Source: Torreya grandis
Lineage: Eukaryota; Streptophyta; Pinopsida; Cupressales; Taxaceae
Length of the DNA: 64,000 nt
NCBI GenBank assembly: GCA_037957365.1
Contig: JARHVA010007805.1
Span: 390,501 to 454,500, forward strand
Direction of reading: 5' to 3'
The notes beneath the pieces are model-generated. The model had not been told where the DNA came from. It made no database searches and was given only the letters and a program-made list of their open reading frames with translations. Positions 13,890 to 26,442 of this stretch are shown here, piece by piece. Position 1 is the first letter of the stretch; each line of letters begins with the position of its first letter. The position numbers and the translations under genes were made by a program.

Positions 13890-15062
13890 TGTCTATATAC
13901 ACATAATATTTTAAAACTTTTATGAATTATTGACATTTTTTATCTTATAAGAACCCATTGAATCTCAATATCTTTGAGTATATGTCTTAAAGGGTGCACT
14001 AGGAAAGAAGTGGGTAGACAATTGGTACTTCACAGGATTGTTATCCATTTTTCCACTTGTCATCTACACACGTATCTCCTAAAAACCATTCCCCTAAGCT
14101 TGGTCTCCTCTTTTACACACTCATATAGTCTTTTACCACATTAAATAGCCATTTTCCTAACCTAAAACCCATTTTTATAGTTTACATTACCATTTTAGTT
14201 GTGTCAAACTTTTACTCTTATTGGAAAAACTTTTTTAGGGTCTAGGTCAGTTCTTAGCCGACCTATTCTGTAACCTAGTGAGTTTTTTCCAATTATGATA
14301 CTAGGTCGATCAGGTCAACCCTGTTGGCCAAAAATTTTAGAAGGGTTTAGGGTTAGATCTGACTATATAAACATAATCATTTTTCCATTTCTAAGGGAAG
14401 TGAATAAGAAGTAATATATGTTTTACATCTACCTATCCACCATTCTAATTGAGGAGCAAGCTTAGGGTTTCATACTTCTTTTGGAGATATGGATCTTGTC
14501 TTGTGGAGAAGTCATTTAGATTATTTAATAGACTATGTAGCTTAGAGATAATTTATCCTTCTCATCCTTACATACCATAACAACCTATTGTGAATTACTT
14601 TGGCCAAGGGAGAGATTAAGGACAAGTGGGTCCATATTTAAAGGTAAGTATTCCTAAATTTGGTCCTCCTTTGTAAGAGTAGATAAATATGCATTTGTAA
14701 TTCTCTTCCATAAATTATAATTTCATATACATTGATGTGAGTATATATCTTCTATGCATGTTTACTTTTGTTGTTTATAACCTGCACTTTGTGCCACAAG
14801 CTTTCGTGAGCACTAGATTAAATTTTGATTTACTTTTTATTAAAATAGTGAATATGAAAATATATTATTGGAGGCTTTAGAACCCTCCCTAGTGTTATTA
14901 TTATGGTAAGATATCTCCTAGTGAGGTCTATTGGATCCACATTAGTCATGACCTCAATTATCTACTAGATCCCTAATCAAAAGTATAAGTAGGATATATC
15001 TTCTTTAAGCTAGGATTGATTTATAGATCTGATGCATTTTTGATTGCATACATTCTAGTGAA
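13890..15062 (+). repeat. 5' LTR of element B
   Basis: Matches 26443-27635 along its length: both start with TATACACATAATATTTT, share AACCATTCCCCTAA, and end near ACATACATTCTAGTGAA. The LTR already contains the GTCGACC/GTTGAC repeat motifs that continue into the leader. Confidence 0.8.
14364..14372 (+). promoter_or_regulatory. TATA box of element B, 5' LTR
   Basis: TATATAAAC, preceded by GGGTTTAGGGTTAGAT, is conserved in the right LTR at 26912-26920 with the same upstream block. Conservation between two otherwise diverged LTRs and a central position support a promoter. Confidence 0.55.
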
Positions 15063-16936
15063 CCCAACATGATTCTAAACCTTGTAAGTTTTATTTCATG
15101 ATTTTTCCTTTCTATCATTTCATTATTTTTATATAGGTCAACAAGGTAGGTAGAGTTTCTAAATTTTTTGCATATGTTTAAACCATGTTCACATCAAAAT
15201 GAAACTATTATTTCTATGTAGGTCTTCATCAGATATAGGTTATAAGATCGAACAAGTTGACACATTACTCTTATTCAGTTCTAGATAAAAGATTATGTCG
15301 CACAAGTTGACTTAGTCTCTTATTTAGCTCCAAAATAGTAAATTAAGTTGTGTAGTTCAATTTAGTATCAAAAATATCTTATAGATAAACAAATAGGTTG
15401 ACCAAGTTAACTTAGTCATCTTAAATAGGTTTTACCAAATAAGGAATTATAGAACTAGGTCGACCCAGTTGACACAATTGGCATAATTTGTAAGTAATCA
15501 TTCAAGGCACTTCAATAAAAATTTCAAAGTCCTTAGGATTTTCCAATCCACCAAGTTTCCTTTCTCACTCTCTCTCTCTCTTTTTCAATTTATTTCTTCA
15601 TTACATTTCTATTTTTCACAAGTTTTTGGTCTTAAAAACTACAATCCTATAATAAACTAGGTTAACCTGGTCGACCTAGTTTTGTAGTCTATCTTATATT
15701 TGAAAGACTAGGTTGACTTAGTTAACTTAGTTATTAATGAATCTTTATTCTATAGTATAGTAGTGACCCTATCTACTCTATTTTTTAATGTTTACATATA
15801 GTGTTATCTAAACTAACTCTATACTATGCTTAAATTAGGAATTGACAACTATATGCTAGTAATTAATTCACACTCTCATTTTTAGTTGTTTGCATGATTA
15901 AAGTTTATCACATAGTATAATTAGGTGTGTTTTTAATATAATATTTAGTTTCAATATTTTTATCTTTTTTCACATACTACCAAATCACATAATTTCAAAA
16001 TGCATTTAAACATTTGTCTTCCTAAGGCCTACCTACTTGGATTTCATCACCAAGGGGGAAGATGAATTGGTTTTATAGATAAGTACAAACACATGGTTAA
16101 TGGTACATATTGTAAAATCACCCAAAAATATTATCACTATAATATTTTTAAGTGAGTAGGTATGCCCCAATACCAAGCTAGTACCATTGCCAACATAGAT
16201 CCATTTTATCCTAAACATCTTAAAACCATCCATAGATTGATTTATAGTTCCTTACTTTCATCCAAATTCACTTTTAAAATTAAAATAACACTTTATTATA
16301 ATATAAAAACATTCAATATGACCACTTATTTATCATTTAATTTTTAATTGACTACTTGCTCTCTACTCATTGAGTGTTGTATTGCAAAAACTTGCATTGG
16401 CCAGCATTGGTGCAAGGTTTTGTGTTGTGTGCCCCAATCAGATCATTCTCATTGATATAATTGTTTTTTTTGTTTTCTCTCAATTATTATTTCAATTAAA
16501 TTTAATTTTGTTTTATTACATTGTCATTCTATTTGACATAGTGTCTTACAGACTATCTTTTTCCCTAATTATAGTACTGAGTCAACTTGGTCGACCTAGT
16601 ACGCATTTATGCCTATCAGGTTACAATAATAAGTTGACATGATCAAATTTGTATCCTTAATATGTTTTATTTTGTCTTAGGTTAAATTAATAGGTCAAAT
16701 TATTTAACTTTGTATCCTTTTTGGCTTAGTCTCATACCCTATTTTCAATACTAGGTCGACCTAGTCAACTATGTACTCTTATATGTATCCTTCATATCCT
16801 TATACTTTTAAATCAAATTTTACTACCCTAATATCTCTATTGCATCATGAAATTCATGTTTAAATACAACACTAATTTTAATTCAATATATATGATGAGT
16901 CTTACCAACCCTCATAGGTTCTTCCATAAGTAGCTT
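15063..16936 (+). repeat. B leader with degenerate GTCGAC tandem repeat
   Basis: Units of roughly 50-80 bases recur, each ending in variants of AGGTCGACCTAGTTGACTTAG. Clear copies lie near 15245, 15298, 15390, 15455, 15660, 15710, 16575 and 16750. The one at 16750-16765, ACTAGGTCGACCTAGT, is a perfect 16-base palindrome. A CT dinucleotide run lies at 15568-15581. No protein domain is visible. This is the untranslated leader before gag. Confidence 0.6.
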
Positions 16937-18960
16937 ATGACTCCTACCCCAGAAGAAAGTAATGTGAATGTATCCACTCACACTACAAACTATGGGACCC
17001 ATCCTCATTATTATTTACATAATAATCCTTATTTCTCATTTAAATACCAACCCAAAATATAGTATAAACTATAAATTCTCTTCTTCATCAATGAGTTTCC
17101 TCAACATCGAGGAAAGGATCCTTCTATTATTTATCGTCTCATGATAAGTGGTCAAGTCAAGGAACCCCATTCACCTTCTCCAACATTCTAACATGGTTTT
17201 GGTGATACTAGATTATTTGAATCTTATCCTCTTCCCTTTATTTTTACCCCTTCTCATACCATGATTTATTCTTCTTTGATTTCCTCCACCTCCATACCTA
17301 GTATCTCCAATAACATGGTAGGTTCTACATCTAGTGGGCCTCTTCCAAAACCCATTCTTTTCAATTTTTCCACTAGTGCATCATTTTATACCTATGGTAA
17401 TTATGCCTCAAGTACCAATTATTATCATCCCTCTACTATTCCATATTTTTCCACACAATCAAATGATGCCACTAGTGCTTCACTTACTAATAGTTCTTCT
17501 CAAGCTCCTACTAACACACATAGTGGTACCCAAGCTACCAGTACCAATTATAATACTTCAAACAATGCCAATAATGTAACTCAAACCCATAAAATCCTAT
17601 TAAAAACTCTTAATCAAATAAATTATTTCCAAGCTAATAATTCAAATCAAATGATGCAAATGCAAAAACATCTTATCCATCTTCAAACCCACCCTCAATA
17701 GATGCTATGGGGCACACATAATCAAAATGTTCCCCCACCTCCTCTTCAGGATTCCCATGGTAATATTATCCCTAAAACTCATATTTTTAATAAAAAAATC
17801 AAGCATATTCAAATTAACCTTTTAATTATCAAATTTCTAATATCAATATAGGAGATCTCACCCCTACCATTTTTTACAATGGGTCAACCGATCCTACTCT
17901 TCATTTAAAAACATTTGGAAATATATATAAATACTGGGTCAAGTTAAACACCTTTGAAACTACCAAGATATTAGTAAAAACTCTCATAGGTGATGCTTTA
18001 TATTAGTACAACCAAATCAAATCTCATTCCATCACTAATTTTGATGATCTAGTCAATGCTCTAGTCCAAGAGTTCCAAACTAGTGATCTCCCTGAGAATA
18101 CCTTAACCCATTTTATCAATTGTAAGAAACTTAAGACTAAAATCTCACAAGATTTAATTAAATTATGGAAGATATTATCTAACAAATATGAACATAATAT
18201 GTAATATGATAACATTTTTCATATATTTACCAATGCTCTTTTTCCCAAGTTATAATATCAGGTCTAAACTCTCTCTCCACATACTTTGGAAGAGGCCATT
18301 GATCAAGACAAGAATTAATATTTCCTTATGCATTTATTTAAGCCATCCAAACCTATTATGGGTACTCAAATTTTACTTAAAAATAAGAATCATCATGCTA
18401 CCAATGATGGTGTCATTGAATCTTATGATACCATTCATATTATTCAAGATGTTGTTCTTAACAAAAATATAGAATAAGCTTCTCCTCCTAACCACATCAC
18501 CAACCCTCATTTATCTTCAACCAATAACATAAATATTCACAAAACTTTATCCTTATTATAATTTAAAAATTATACTAAGGCATCTACCATGATAGATTTA
18601 GGCCATTTAACCCATGAAATCTTGGTATGATCCTAGTAAATTTTGTTGGTTTCATGCTAGTTGGTGTCATTCTCATGAGACCTTTAGGTATTTTCATAAT
18701 TTGGCTATGTATTTCCTTCTTGGCCCCAATTTTGACCATGATTATATCATTCATAAATTCCAATAGTACTATGACATTGCATTTAAATCCCATGAAACAC
18801 AAACTAAATCTCAAGCTTTAAACCAACCTAATGCTCATTTGGCCATCTATAAATATCCTCTTCCAAATCACCAAGATAACCAAGACAAACCTACCCCTTA
18901 TACCAATAATGTTGATAGTCTTGTTAACCTAAACCTTGAAGAGAATGTGGTCAATATGAC
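16937..18960 (+). pseudogene. gag: Element B gag remnant
   Basis: The frame opens at ATG 16937 (MTPTPEESNVN...) and is rich in Ser, Thr, Asn, Tyr and Gln up to 17701, the longest open part being 146 codons. After a frameshift the gag core follows at 17851-18480, with FYNGSTDPTLHLKTF, YNQIKSHSITNFDDLV, then FPKL and HTLEEAIDQ. This fits the Ty3/gypsy gag domain (DP..HL..F, then W...L...SI..F..L...F). Near 18615-18690 a WYDPSKFCWFHASWCHSHETF segment resembles a gypsy zinc-knuckle variant (C.FH....H.T). Several stops and at least one shift make it nonfunctional. Confidence 0.7.
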
Positions 18961-19574
18961 TAACATGTGAAGGGTGGTTGATTTCATTTATCCTTAACCC
19001 ATCCACACACCTCAATAATCTCACACATTTTGTGATATCTAAGATTCTTCTCTAACTCACTTAACTGAGTTGGGGAAAGAAGACCTCATCTCCTTTGATA
19101 AACCAATTCCAACACCTCAATTTTATATCTCTTCCCATATCATTTCTACAATCCCTCCAACCTCTTTACCTATCACTAATTATACTCAAACTTCTATCAA
19201 CACTTTTTCAAAGCTATCTCAAACCACACTTTCATCACCTACTCCATCTTCTCAAGATAATCAACAAAGTTGTCCTCAAATTAAATATTCCACCTCTTAT
19301 CAACATAAATTCCAATGCATTTCAGATCCTCCTTCTATGGACCTCCTTCAACACTATGCACCTCTTTCCAATAGTCATCTTATGGGTTATCATGAATTGG
19401 ATCCTATCACATAACTTACTAATCTCCCATCTCAAATCCCATTTATAAAACTTATTTAGACATCTCTGCATCATCATAATCATATTATGTATCTTTGTTC
19501 AAAATTAACATCCCTCATCCTCCCCTAGAAAGATGTGAAGCCACCTTATCTAGATCAAAAGATAGAATTTTAAA

Positions 19575-20052
19575 ATAAGAAGCGATGTCTATGCATATTG
19601 ATGAAACAATGGATAGTTCTCTTTCCTTTAAATTCCCCATTACTTATATGGTCCTTGATGAGATTCTACTTTATGTAGATGATCCTCCTCTTTTTATTAG
19701 TGTCCAAATTAGTGATATCCAGTTCAAGAATGCTCTAATTAATGAAGGCTATAGCACTTGAATTTTCTCTCTTGATTTTATCAAAACCCTTGGATATTTT
19801 GAGTGTAATCTTAATTCCATATGTAGCACATTTCAAGGTTATGACCATAGGCAAATGCCTCCTTTATCTTATTTGTGGATCCCCATTATATTCCCACCTA
19901 TTACCATTCATGTGAAGGTGATTATCTTCAACTTTCCTCTATCATATAACATCTTTCTTGGTAGACCATGGACTTATTGCATGAGATTAGTTGCCTCTTT
20001 CACTTGCCAATGTGTCAAATTTAATCATAATGGAACCATCTATAGGATTTAA
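19575..20052 (+). pseudogene. pro: Element B aspartic protease remnant
   Basis: The protein reads VQISDIQFKNALINEGYST, then IFSLDFIKTLGY, then PLSYNIFLGRPWTY and CVKFNHNGTIYRI. The order and spacing match plant gypsy proteases (..ALID.G.S.N......LG....., then YN.LLGRPW.......S..H...KF). The usual active-site Asp-Ser/Thr-Gly is replaced by Asn-Glu-Gly (INEG), so the enzyme would be inactive even without the stop at about 19760. It is part of the gag-protease frame. Confidence 0.7.
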
Positions 20053-21660
20053 GGTAATACTAATCCTTTCAATTTCAAACAATTATAAGACCATGGTGTA
20101 TTCAAGATTCCTACCCTTAAACCATTTCCATGTATTCCATTTCATGAATCTCAATTATTTAACTTTCCTATCAATTCCACATGAGGTTAAAATGTTCACG
20201 CCAAACTCATCAAGAATATACCCCCTAACCTCCTAGGTTTTGATGATAATGATCCTAATGAGATAAATCTCAAGATTAAAACTTCTAATCTCTCACATCA
20301 ACTCATCTCTCAGCTTCTTACTTCTATACAACCTCATTCCCATTAACCACCTTGTGATGATATACCCATTATCTTAACTAAGACTTAGCATTCCATTCAT
20401 CATGCCACATAAAATGATAAGGTCATCCCTACCTTCACCATCAATATTCATATAACTAATTATGATGATGGTTATACCTTAGACGATCCATTATTAAGAG
20501 GTCCTATCTAGGCCTAAAATGTTGAGATTATTTGCTATCATTCCTCTTTACTTCAGTCTTTCAATATATCTTCTAGCATTCCATCCTATATCATTCTTAA
20601 TTTTAGAATTTTTCTTCTTGATCATAAGGTAGAGATGGTGTGCACACCTCTAATTTTTGAAGAACCTCATAGGAGTATGCTTATGAATCATGCTATTATG
20701 GGTCCCTATCACTTTGTTAGATATCAAGACCCCTATATCCAACTTATCCCTAAGATGCTTATGAGTGCCCTTCAACCTTTTATGTATCTCATTCCTCCCT
20801 TAGTAGAGCCCAATTCAAATCCCATTCCTATTCCCTCTATAGCTAAGTCTCTTCCTATTTATGATCCTATTTCTCTTTCAATCAAGCCTTATCTAATCTC
20901 TCCACCAATGCCACCTTTTCTTGGTGATGATTTTCTCCCTTTACCACAATCAGCTCCTTCATCCACAAAATGGGTTGAGTAGCCTTATTGTGACATTCAT
21001 AAAGTTATTGGTCATTGGACTAGAGACTATTCCATATACCAAAATTCCTTAGCTTCTATTTCCACTCTTCTTATGAATACACCCACCAAGTATACTCACA
21101 AGCGTATATGTTAATTCCATGAAATAAATAAAAATTCATCCATACATTGTCAAAATTTGTGATAATATATTGATACCTTGAATCTCATCATTCCTCAGCC
21201 CTCAGACAAAGTTATACCTCCACTAAAAGTATTACTTGAGTATCTTCCTAAATATGGAGAGGTATATTGTCTTTGGCACTAATGTGGTAAACATCACACT
21301 AAGCATTGTCTCATCCTTCTTCAACATCTCAAGGATCATCTACTAACCATTCTTTCACATTTTACCCTTCCTCCCATAGGTCACCCTCACAAGAAGTCTC
21401 CCCCTTCTTCCACCATAACTCCACCTCCTATGGTTCCATCTCCACCTATAAGTCCCTCACTCATAGACATTCCCTCACTCATGGAACATTATCCACCATA
21501 TATTATATAATCCACTCCCATGCATTCTATAGAACATCCCTTATATGATATCCCTCATCAACACAATCCTTTAATCATTCCTACATTTTATGTTGAAGAG
21601 ATTTGACATGAAGTATTTTCTCAACTTTCCTTGAAGATCAATAAAACTTTAGCTTTAGTC
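20053..21660 (+). pseudogene. C-terminal part of element B polyprotein
   Basis: Coding-like sequence continues after the protease, with the longest open part (115 codons) at 20635-20982, rich in Pro, Ile and Ser. A zinc-knuckle-like CDIHKVIGHWTRDY lies just after it (about 20988-21030) and a second, YCLWH.CGKHHTKHC, at about 21265-21310. The tail to 21550 is rich in Pro and Ser. I see no RT motif (no Y.DD, no LPQG). Function beyond nucleic-acid binding is unknown. Confidence 0.5.
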
Positions 21661-24600
21661 TAAGTTTAACTTCATAGAGACTTATAATATGTTACAGATA
21701 ATGTGTGTGGATAAATATATCATTACTTATGAACACATGCATGGTGTTTTTAACTTTTCATTTGGATTGGATGTATTCTCCAACTTTACATTTATCTATT
21801 TTATATCAACTAAAATTGAGTCAAATTTGTTATCTATCTTAAATGGTGACTTTTTTTCACACTTTATGTTGCTTATGATGTCATTATTTAATCTCATGGA
21901 TTATTTTTCATAATTTCGTCCTTGATCCTCTTCAATCTCCTTTCCCTTATTATTGTTAATTTTCATGCTTATTTAATATCTTATCTCTATCAACATAGTT
22001 AATTATTATTATGACTTGGATATACAAACCTTTCTCCCTTTAGTCATTCCTCATTTACCATGTGATCAGTTAGCAAAAAATTCATCTCATTACAATATCC
22101 TTTTACTATTCCACTTTGGATCTCCTTTTATTTCCCTTTATTCCCTTTTGTGAACTAAACATACAAATTTTTGAGACTTGAGACAACATGTTGGTTCATA
22201 ATTAAGCCTAAGTGTTCTAGTCAGTCATATCTTTTGATATTTAGCTTCCTCTAGCCAAAGCCTAACTCTCAGTCATGTGTCACTCTATCTCTCATGATTT
22301 GTAATTCCAAGACCATATGGAGGAGTAATCTTAAAATCCATAAACATTCAAAATCAAAATCATTTAATGAAATGAAATGTTATAAAAGGGAACATTCAAA
22401 ATTTTCAAAAGTCAAATAATAATAAAAGACATTATTCTAAGCACATCTCCTTTCTCTAATCAAATCTCAAACTCCACAATTGGCCTCATGATAGGGCTGA
22501 GGTCCATTGGGGTGAGGTAGGCCTATAGATTAGAAAAGGAGAATTAAAAAAATCTTTTTTTACTACCTACTTTCTCATGCAAGTACCAATTTTCATAGTA
22601 GACTGATAACTCTATAAGGGGTCCTAAGGAACCAAGAACACATTATGGGAAGGTAGGTCCAATTTAATTTTGTTATTCAAAAATTCTAACATGAGTTGAT
22701 ATTAGTACCACACCTATTTTCCTACACAACTTTGTGTCTATATAAAATATGTATCCATTGTATATTGATGGTCACTAGTCACTTAGTATCTTCTCATGTC
22801 CTTAGTGTGCCTCATGTCTCCTAAGGTATTCTCTTAAGATGACTACATTATGATTCTTACATTCCAATTTTCACTCTCTAAAATCCTAATATTTCCCCTT
22901 AATAAATATTTTTTTATTTACTAATCACTCCCCCTAGGGATTCTATTTGTGAGTTGTAGTGTAAGACCATGGAGAGGACCATTCCTTCCTCAAAAATTAC
23001 CAAATTTCCACATTACCATTCCAAAAATCCCCTTTTATGATATTTTCACATTATTTCCACCTCATTGGTGTTTCCTTTGTGTGTTGCAGTGTAAGACCAT
23101 GGATAGGACCTGGCCTTCCTCACAAATTTTTATAATACCCATGTCAAAACAAAATTACATGTGTCAAATATGAGATACAATGTGATTGATTATGAATTAC
23201 ACATCATTGGTATGCTTCCCATCTTGATTTAATATGTTTTATGCTTAATTTATTAATATTTCACTTTTATCTTTTTATTTTTTGATCGCATGTAACAATT
23301 TAACCACTTTTCTTAAGTTTTTCATACTTCCCAACAGAGATTAGTGTGATTAACTCAAATACCAATTTTCTAATTTTTTTTCTCTTTTCTGCTTTCCAAC
23401 ATGATTTAGTATTATTGATTGAATTAATTGATTTTTTATACCATTTTTATTTCATGTGTTTTTTATTTTATTACATTATTTTCATACTTCCCAATGTGAT
23501 TTAGTGTGATTTTACTTGTTTTAATTTGGTACCACTCTTTTTCATATTTTAAAAACATATTTTCCCTCTTGTTTACCACATTTTTGGTTTGTTATACTGA
23601 GTCATATTTTATTATTACACATTTCCCAATGTGAAATAGTGTGTAGTACATTTTTTTTTGAATAATTATACTTTTCTAATTTTTTTTTCATGTTTCTTTT
23701 TAACCATGCATGTGAACTATATAATGCTAGAAAAGAAAACACCCCACATATATTCATATAGAATATACAACAAAAGAAAAATACATGTTCTATAACTAAA
23801 TATATCCATGTATCCACAACAACAACCCAAATACAAACCATAAGATCAACATCTAACTATCAAAGTAAAATATATCTATGTATATCATGTATTTCAATAC
23901 AAAGTATAAAAATACATCACTATAGCTCTAAGGTTGGGCTCTATCATATATATATATTGGCCTAACCATGATACCCATAAATGCGTCAAACTTTCCCCTT
24001 TTAATAGTACATTGTAGTGAGGATGTCTAAGATCTCAAACCTACTTCATATCTCTATAGGTTGGCCACTTGGGCACGTACCTTTCCCAACTAGATAGCGG
24101 TATCCAAATGCATGGTTCTCTCTTGAGACAATGTTTACCATTCCTATGCCTCTCCTACTCCCACCCCTATTGGTGGATATCACCCATCTCTACATGTTTG
24201 TAGTTTCCTCTTGGCCTCCCTTACTAGTCTTAACCAACCTGCCTGAGCTAGGGTAGATGATACCACTAGATCATCTAATGAGGTGGGGTTGTATGGTTCT
24301 AACAACCTATCCAAAATATCATGGTGTGCTCCCATCACTATGGATCCCCTTATAATCTCCTCCTCATCAATAGGATCTAAAAAATTTAAACTAAATTAAT
24401 ATTATATCACATATATCTCACAATTTATCTATTTATCTATCTATCTATCTAGACAACTAGTATTCTATATCAAAGACTAAAAATTAGAACCATTTATTTC
24501 CTATCCCAATGTCACCAATCATCATCTACCTATCTTCTCATATATCAATCATGATCTCTCCATCATCTCATCTCCCAATTACCTCATCCATAAGACACCT

Positions 24601-26442
24601 CCCAATCAAAGTAAACCCTAGAGTCACCACCCATTCCCAAATCAAGCCTCACCTTAATGGTGCCTTTATAGACCAACTCTACCCTAAAATAATTAATGGA
24701 TCATCCTAGATAACCATCTTATATGCTCTCTCACCTTGATGGTATCTCTATTAGTGGTGTGATAAAGGTAGTCATTACTCCTATTATTGTGGTGCTAGTT
24801 GTGGTACCTATAACACCTTTGCATCTATGTATATGACCTTTCTAGTTATTGACATTATTCTTGACTATTCCATGGTCTCACATGTTATGGTCTAATCTCT
24901 AGTCTCTTGGCTGGTGTTCCTCCTTCTCCTCTCCCCCTTGGGTCTCTTATATATTGAGCACAAAATGTAGGCACCACTATAGGATCCACTAGGTGAGGGA
25001 TTCTAAACTATCTTGGTAAGCATGCCACCAATTACAACTCTACCCACCGGGTGTAGTGGCACATGATCTGTACTCATGCCAACCTTGGTGACATAGTCAC
25101 CCAAATTAGCCAAATAGTCATAATGTGTGCATAAGGTTGCTCTAAGATCTCTCCTTATGTGATCATCTATAGTTATGGCACATAGGGCATGGCCCATGCC
25201 ACCTGATTCTATCACCATCTGTAAATCTAAAGTAATTGATCATCAACCACATGGGGCAACCTAGTTGGCCAATACATAAAAAACATCTCATATATCTAAT
25301 CACTCAATATTACCATGAGCCCCATGTTCTTTTACCCACTAGATAATATCTTATACATATCATGCATGAGCTAAACCTAGATGATAAAACCCAAGTCATA
25401 GAGTACCCCCAGATCCAATATGGATTGATACAAGGCTCTCACATACAATGGTACCTTATCATTAAACTTGTGACACAACACTTGTGCTATCATAAGTCCT
25501 ATCATAGCCTTCTAGATGTCTAGAATCTATATAATATATATATTGAATAAGTTAACCTTAAACCTTGGGTAGATCTTATATGAGTATGTCACCCACCTAG
25601 ATAGTGATCATCTCTCCAAATCATTTGGTGTCCTTGTGATCATTAGTGTCCCTCATATAATTAGTTCAAGTCATGCATGGATGTCCTCTAGTGTGATGTA
25701 TTTATTTCTTTGACCCCTTTTAACCAAGTTCTCCATTTGACCCCTAGTGTACCTAAAACTTTCTTAGGGTTCATTTTGGTATTTAAATTTGGCTTAATTA
25801 ACAAATTTATATACAACACCCTATTTAAAATAAAATATTCAAAATTTTTAGTTGCTTACCTATGTTTCACTCATTGTAGCCACTATGTATCCTCCTCATA
25901 TTAGTTGTCATTTCCTCACCATCCTGGCTCTCTAAGCTCTCAATAGATTTTTTAGAGCTCTATTTTTCTCAGAATAGTAAAAATACCAAATGAATTATTT
26001 TTACCCTATTTATATTTACTATTGAAAATTATTTACCCTTTAAATATTTACCATCAAATTACTTATTTTGATCATATCCTTTTTTATACTAACTCATTTT
26101 TCAAATCATAAAAAGTTCTAAAATCCTAACATTGTAAATAATCTTTTTAACTATTATATGCATAGGTTGCAAAAAATTTGATTTTTTACTCTTTTTCACT
26201 AATCTCTATAGGTTCACCTAATGTTCTCACATTGGATGCCTCACATTCTCACATCTCCTTCTTTAAATATATCACCAAGGTAAGTAAATTTATGTGTTTT
26301 TTAATTTTATCCTTTCATTTGTTTTATTTTCTCATATTTTCACTTTATTTAGCATCAACATTATGTGGCATCATGTTCTATTCCTAAAGCACCATCCCAT
26401 GTTACACCTACATGACATTTGATGAGCTTAGAGTGGGGAATA
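21660..26442. other. B 3' region: repeats and a weak antisense coding signal
   Basis: No polymerase domain is visible. A 45-base block, GTTGTAGTGTAAGACCATGG..., occurs at 22953 and again at 23083. A CCAATGTGATTTAGTGTG motif recurs at 23331, 23396, 23491 and 23625. A TATC tetranucleotide run lies at 24426-24450. On the minus strand, 25560-24000 reads as broken coding-like sequence with one 71-codon open part (25218-25003) that I cannot assign to a family. The region ends in the purine tract GAGTGGGG. Confidence 0.5.
24426..24450 (+). repeat. Short (TATC)n microsatellite
   Basis: About six TATC units, one interrupted by TATT, inside the 3' region of element B. Confidence 0.85.

Noticed and set aside
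17334..17579. 81-codon plus-strand frame within B gag
   Set aside because: Alternative phase of the Ser/Thr/Asn-rich gag N-terminus; hydrophobic by codon shift only.
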